Assembly: GCF_041765605.1 (NCBI RefSeq)
Contig: NZ_CP168900.1
Location: 2,248,001-2,312,000, forward strand
From: Listeria monocytogenes
GTDB taxonomy: Bacteria; Bacillota; Bacilli; Lactobacillales; Listeriaceae
Direction: 5' to 3'
Length of the DNA stretch: 64,000 nt
Both the position numbers and the translations under genes were made by a program. Position 1 is the stretch's first letter. Every line of letters begins with the position of its first letter. Positions 59,609 to 64,000 of the stretch are shown here, in pieces. The notes beneath the pieces are model-generated. The model was not told where the DNA came from. It searched no databases and worked only from the letters and a program-made list of their open reading frames with translations.

Positions 59609-60153
59609 TTATTTTTACAAGATAAATAAAAACAAGGATGAAAGATACAAGTTATTAAAATATTAAGGCAAAATTGAAATTGCGTGAAAACTCTGAACAG
59701 AAAGTGTTACGCAATCCTCTATTTTGCAATAAATCGAATTAATTATGTATACTTTGCTAAACCTTTTGATTAAGTTTTCAGAAAACATAACCATTTAAAT
59801 TGATAAATTTACGATGAACTTTGCCAATTAAGTTATAACTGGAAGAAGTTATCTTTTTTGTATAAGAGAAAATATCGAACCCCTTTAAAATTTAAAGGAT
59901 TATTATATTTATATACTTTTTTTGGGCTGTTGTCTAGATAAAAATATCAAAAATTTAATTAAATTTTGTAATAAATTCGAAAAACGTTGATATAAAGCGA
60001 TTTTTCTGTTAATAATCTGTAAAGACAGTTGGAAGGTTATTTTACTAAAAACGGACAAATTTCTAACATTAAATGATAGCTTCCTTCTATCATATAGTCT
60101 TTCTATCCAAATTGTGATAGAGTGAATTATGAATTTTAATTAGAGGTGAAGAA
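59609..60153. other. Long AT-rich intergenic region between oppA and the DUF3899 gene
   Basis: About 545 bp without a credible ORF. It contains a CodY-like element (59774-59788), a CCTTTAAA-TTTAAAGG palindrome (about 59882-59898), and two nested inverted repeats near the right end (ATGATAG-N7-CTATCAT at 60073-60093 and CTATC-N8-GATAG at about 60103-60120) that may be operators of the DUF3899 gene. I see no clear RNA gene. Confidence 0.45.
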
Positions 60154-60498
60154 ATGTTTTTACGAATTACTATTTATACACTTATTCAAGAAGCAATTAT
60201 TTTTGGGATTTTACTTTTCGGCAAAAATAACGGTGTTAGTTTAAGCAACTACGTGGATGTTTCTTTTATGGTAGCACTTATTACGCTGTTAAGTGGATTG
60301 TTTGTTTATATTATGAGAAGCGGATTTTTAGACCGGGTTCATAATGGGTTCCGAAATATTTCTCGTAAAATTAAACGAGAAGAAGAAAATGAGTTCTCAG
60401 ATATGTTGTTATCTGAATTAGTCGGTCTTCAATACGCTGGTATTTTGTTTAGTTCCCTACTTATTATGCTATCTAGTATTGTATGTATGTTTTTGTGA
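60154..60498 (+). CDS. DUF3899-like membrane protein
   Basis: 114 residues with an N-terminal helix pair (ITIYTLIQEAIIFGILLFG; VSFMVALITLLSGLFVYIM), a charged cytoplasmic middle (KIKREEENEFSDMLLSELV) and a C-terminal helix (GILFSSLLIMLSSIVCMFL). The layout fits DUF3899, a family of small Firmicute membrane proteins without known function. The ATG has AGAGGTGAAG upstream. The trpS promoter begins at its stop codon. Confidence 0.75.
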   Translation: MFLRITIYTLIQEAIIFGILLFGKNNGVSLSNYVDVSFMVALITLLSGLFVYIMRSGFLDRVHNGFRNISRKIKREEENEFSDMLLSELVGLQYAGILFSSLLIMLSSIVCMFL

Positions 60499-60528
60499 TT
60501 GACAAGCCGTTTTGTAAACTGATAGAAT
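60499..60528 (+). promoter_or_regulatory. Promoter of trpS
   Basis: TTGACA-18-TAGAAT, beginning directly at the stop codon of the DUF3899 gene, about 10 bp before the T-box leader. Confidence 0.8.
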
Positions 60529-60535
60529 AAAAGTA

Positions 60536-61828
<1,293 letters not shown>

Positions 61829-61833
61829 TATAG

Positions 61834-61875
61834 AAAAAGCCGATAACTTAATCAATCTAAGTTATCGGCTTTTTA
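61834..61875. terminator. Bidirectional terminator between trpS and ohrA
   Basis: AAAAAGCCGATAACTTA pairs perfectly with its complement around an 8-base loop, with A and T runs outside. Confidence 0.94.
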
Positions 61876-61883
61876 TTTAATTA

Positions 61884-62300
61884 TTAACCTACTTTAATTT
61901 CTACATCGATGTTACCGCGAGTTGCTTTAGAATACGGGCAAACTTCATGGGCTTTTTTAAGTAGTGCTTCTGTTTTTTCTTTATCTTGACCTTCGATAGT
62001 TCCTTCTAAAACGACACCAATTTTAAATCCGTTGTCTTCTGGGTCACTATATAAGCTGACAGTCGCTGTTACTGTACTTTTTGCTTCAATTCCAGCTTTT
62101 CCTAGAACTAATTCTAATGCGCTATTGAAACAAGCTCCGTAACCAGCAGCAAATAGTTGTTCTGGATTTGTTCCGCCACCGCCGTCTCCACCAAGCTCTG
62201 TTGGTGCAGAGATATCAAAGTAAAATACGTTATCTGGTGAATGAACTTCACCACTTCTTCCACCTGTGTTAATGACTGTTGTTTCATACAATTTTTTCAT
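61884..62300 (-). CDS. ohrA: Organic hydroperoxide resistance protein (OsmC/Ohr family)
   Basis: 138 residues. The catalytic cysteines occur in FAAGYGACFNSALELVL (peroxidatic Cys) and HEVCPYSKATRGN (resolving Cys), typical of Ohr rather than OsmC. It reduces organic hydroperoxides with dihydrolipoamide-type electron donors. It overlaps the 3' end of ohrR by 17 bp and has an AGGAGGAA site, so the two are co-transcribed from the OhrR-controlled promoter. Confidence 0.94.
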   Translation of the reverse strand: MKKLYETTVINTGGRSGEVHSPDNVFYFDISAPTELGGDGGGGTNPEQLFAAGYGACFNSALELVLGKAGIEAKSTVTATVSLYSDPEDNGFKIGVVLEGTIEGQDKEKTEALLKKAHEVCPYSKATRGNIDVEIKVG

Positions 62301-62739
62301 TTTCTATTCCTCCTAATTGTTTTGTTAATGCCTGTATTTTAGTAAGTAATTGTCTGTAGTCTAATTCTGCAAAATCGAGTAATTGAAGGCAGTTGTCCAC
62401 GCTTTTTAATACGTCAGGTTGTATTTTTATTGCTTTTTCTGTTAGGCGAATATAGACGCGTCGCTCGTCTTCCGGATGACGGCTTCGTGTGACATATCCT
62501 AAATGCTCCATTCTTTTTAGCATTGGTGTTAAAGTTCCACTGTCTAAAGCCAACCTTTTCCCTAGCTCTGATACGGTTTGCTCTTCACCTTCCCAAAGAA
62601 CAAGTAAAGCAATATATTGTGGATAGGTTAATTGAAAGGGCTCTAAAGCTTCACGATAAAGTTTTGTAAATTGTTTGGATGCATTATAAACAGAAAAACA
62701 CAGTTGCTCTTCTAATATGCGTGTATTCGTGTCCAACAT
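62284..62739 (-). CDS. ohrR: Organic-peroxide-sensing MarR-family repressor OhrR
   Basis: 151 residues. The sensing cysteine is near the N-terminus (EEQLCFSVYNASKQF, residue about 14, as in Bacillus OhrR), and the winged helix reads VSELGKRLALDSGTLTPMLKRMEHLGYVTRSRHPEDERRVYIRLT. It is a one-Cys type as no second conserved Cys is evident. It represses ohrA and itself; oxidation of the Cys releases the DNA. An operator lies 23 bp before its start. Confidence 0.94.
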   Translation of the reverse strand: MLDTNTRILEEQLCFSVYNASKQFTKLYREALEPFQLTYPQYIALLVLWEGEEQTVSELGKRLALDSGTLTPMLKRMEHLGYVTRSRHPEDERRVYIRLTEKAIKIQPDVLKSVDNCLQLLDFAELDYRQLLTKIQALTKQLGGIENEKIV

Positions 62740-62761
62740 GTTCTCCTCCTTTTAAGTTGTG

Positions 62762-62776
62762 TGCAATTTAATTTTA
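62762..62776. promoter_or_regulatory. OhrR operator
   Basis: TAAAATTAAATTGCA on the minus strand matches the OhrR consensus TACAATTNAATTGTA at 13 of 15 positions, directly upstream of ohrR. Confidence 0.82.
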
Positions 62777-62810
62777 AACAATCATAATAAAGAAAGCTAG
62801 TTTTTTGCTC

Positions 62811-62848
62811 AAAAAAAGCCTTACCTCTGAAAACGAGGTAAGGCTTTT
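62811..62848 (-). terminator. Intrinsic terminator of fabF
   Basis: AAAAGCCTTACCTC pairs with GAGGTAAGGCTTTT around a 7-base loop; seven T residues follow on the minus strand. Confidence 0.94.
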
Positions 62849-62857
62849 GATTAAATT

Positions 62858-64000
62858 TTAGTCTTCCATTTTTTTAAATACTAAAGTAGCATTGTGGCCA
62901 CCAAAGCCAAAAGAGTTAGAAATGGCTACATTTACGTTTGCTTCGCGCGCTTCATTTGGAACATAATCCAAATCGCACACTTCATCTTGGTTTTTCAAAT
63001 GAATGGTTGGTGCAATAATACTATCGCGAATACTTAGAAGCGCAAAAATAGCTTCAATCCCGCCAGATGCACCTAAAGTATGTCCAGTCATTGATTTAGT
63101 AGAACTAATTGCTAATTTTTTCGCATGGTCTCCGAAGACCGTTTTAATAGCTTGTGTTTCGTATTCATCGTTATATGGTGTACTTGTACCATGTGCATTA
63201 ATGTAGTCTACTTTATCAGGAGTAAGTCCTGCATCATCAATCGCCATCTTCATTGCACGAGCGGCACCTTCACCATTTGGAGCTGGAGCAGTAATGTGGT
63301 AAGCATCTCCTGTTGCGCCGTAGCCAACGATTTCAGCGTAAATTTTTGCTCCACGTGCTTTTGCATGTTCGTATTCTTCTAAAATAACAATCCCTGCGCC
63401 TTCACCGATAATAAAACCATCACGGTCTTTATCAAATGGACGACATGCAGTTTCTGGATCTGGATTTAATGACAAAGCTTTATTGGCAGTAAATCCTGCA
63501 AGTGACATTTTAGTAATTGGTGCTTCTGCTCCACCAGTTATCATTGCATCTGCATCGCCACGTTCAATAACTTTAAATGCATCACCGATAGAGTTCGTCG
63601 CTGTTGCACAGGCTGTAACTGTTGTAGAATTAATGCCTTTAGCTCCAAAACGAATAGAAACTTGGCCTGAACCCATATCCGGAATCATCATAGGTACGAA
63701 AAACGGACTAACTCGGCGATGTCCACGGTTTAAGAAAATTTCATATTGTGTTTCGAAAGTTTCCATTCCGCCAATTCCTGAACCGATCCAAACACCAACG
63801 CGGTTTGCATTGGAATCATCAATAACTAAACCAGAATCTTGTACCGCCATTTCAGCACTTGCAATTGCATAATGCGTAAAACGGTCCATTTTACGAGCTT
63901 CTTTTTTCTCTAGATATTTTTCTACATCAAAATCTTTTAATTCTGCTGCAATTTTAACCGGAAAATCATCCGGATTAAGTCTTGTCATTTTTGCAACACC
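62858..64000 (-). CDS. fabF: Beta-ketoacyl-ACP synthase II, 5' end outside window
   Basis: About 380 residues seen, with the reading frame open to the window edge (GVAK before [20 protein letters not shown]). The family is about 413 residues, so roughly 33 N-terminal residues are missing. The Cys-His-His triad is visible: [29 protein letters not shown] and [13 protein letters not shown]; the C-terminus has [14 protein letters not shown]. It condenses malonyl-ACP with acyl-ACP in type II fatty-acid elongation and favours unsaturated or longer chains at low temperature. A strong terminator follows. Confidence 0.96.
   Translation of the reverse strand, partial: GVAKMTRLNPDDFPVKIAAELKDFDVEKYLEKKEARKMDRFTHYAIASAEMAVQDSGLVIDDSNANRVGVWIGSGIGGMETFETQYEIFLNRGHRRVSPFFVPMMIPDMGSGQVSIRFGAKGINSTTVTACATATNSIGDAFKVIERGDADAMITGGAEAPITKMSLAGFTANKALSLNPDPETACRPFDKDRDGFIIGEGAGIVILEEYEHAKARGAKIYAEIVGYGATGDAYHITAPAPNGEGAARAMKMAIDDAGLTPDKVDYINAHGTSTPYNDEYETQAIKTVFGDHAKKLAISSTKSMTGHTLGASGGIEAIFALLSIRDSIIAPTIHLKNQDEVCDLDYVPNEAREANVNVAISNSFGFGGHNATLVFKKMED

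Noticed and set aside
59882-59898. CCTTTAAA-TTTAAAGG palindrome as an operator or terminator
   Set aside because: It is low-complexity AT sequence in an AT-rich gap, with no T run and no gene placed to use it.

Overview
The window is chromosomal DNA of a low-GC Gram-positive bacterium of the genus Listeria, most probably Listeria monocytogenes. The diagnostic block is the haem-uptake and sortase B locus (hbp1, hbp2, hupDGC, srtB), which sits with three giant wall-anchored proteins, pepF, coiA, mecA, spxA, the opp operon, trpS and fabF. From memory this order matches roughly lmo2146 to lmo2201 of strain EGD-e; no database was consulted. I see no transposase, integrase, rRNA, tRNA or CRISPR array. 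Both ends cut through genes: a PfoR-type membrane protein on the left and fabF on the right.

Left part (1-10.3 kb). A LysR regulator is divergent from a YeiH-type exporter. Next comes a nucleotide-metabolism block: two MazG-like pyrophosphatases flank a small membrane-protein gene, beside a ribonucleotide reductase operon (nrdA, nrdB, flavodoxin, thioredoxin). The nrd promoter carries two NrdR boxes 32 bp apart, followed by a terminator-like hairpin in the leader. A YxeA-like secreted protein and a CsbD-like stress protein follow.

Centre left (10.3-27.7 kb). A five-gene catabolic operon (two Gfo/Idh/MocA dehydrogenases, two TIM-barrel isomerase-like proteins, one ThuA-like protein) lies behind an AraC regulator and fits 3-keto-sugar chemistry. 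Then come two Crp/Fnr regulators, a metallo-beta-lactamase-fold hydrolase and a glyoxalase. A CoA-transferase / MFS / FMN-enzyme operon has a clear sigma-54 promoter with two inverted-repeat activator sites, and its sigma-54 activator gene is adjacent. A GGDEF cyclase, an SDR enzyme and a TetR regulator finish the section.

Centre right (27.7-48.3 kb). Two paralogous CnaB-repeat LPXTG proteins (about 1,700 and 1,620 residues) and a 1,151-residue MucBP LPXTG protein adjoin a phage-type Gp157 gene, then srtB, the Hup haem ABC transporter and the NEAT proteins Hbp2 and Hbp1. The locus is driven from a Fur-box promoter, and its leader contains an intrinsic terminator.

Right part (48.3-64 kb). This holds a small winged-helix-like ORF behind a possible CU-rich small RNA, then pepF, coiA, mecA and spxA (the last with a near-perfect sigma-B promoter). 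The oppA / oppBCDF peptide importer has a CodY-like box in the oppA leader. It ends with a DUF3899 gene, T-box-controlled trpS, ohrA/ohrR with an OhrR operator, and the 3' part of fabF.

The strongest candidates for something undescribed are the Gp157 gene in the haem/sortase locus, the premature terminator behind the Fur promoter, the CU-rich small transcript near 48.6 kb, and the self-contained sigma-54 CoA-transferase circuit.
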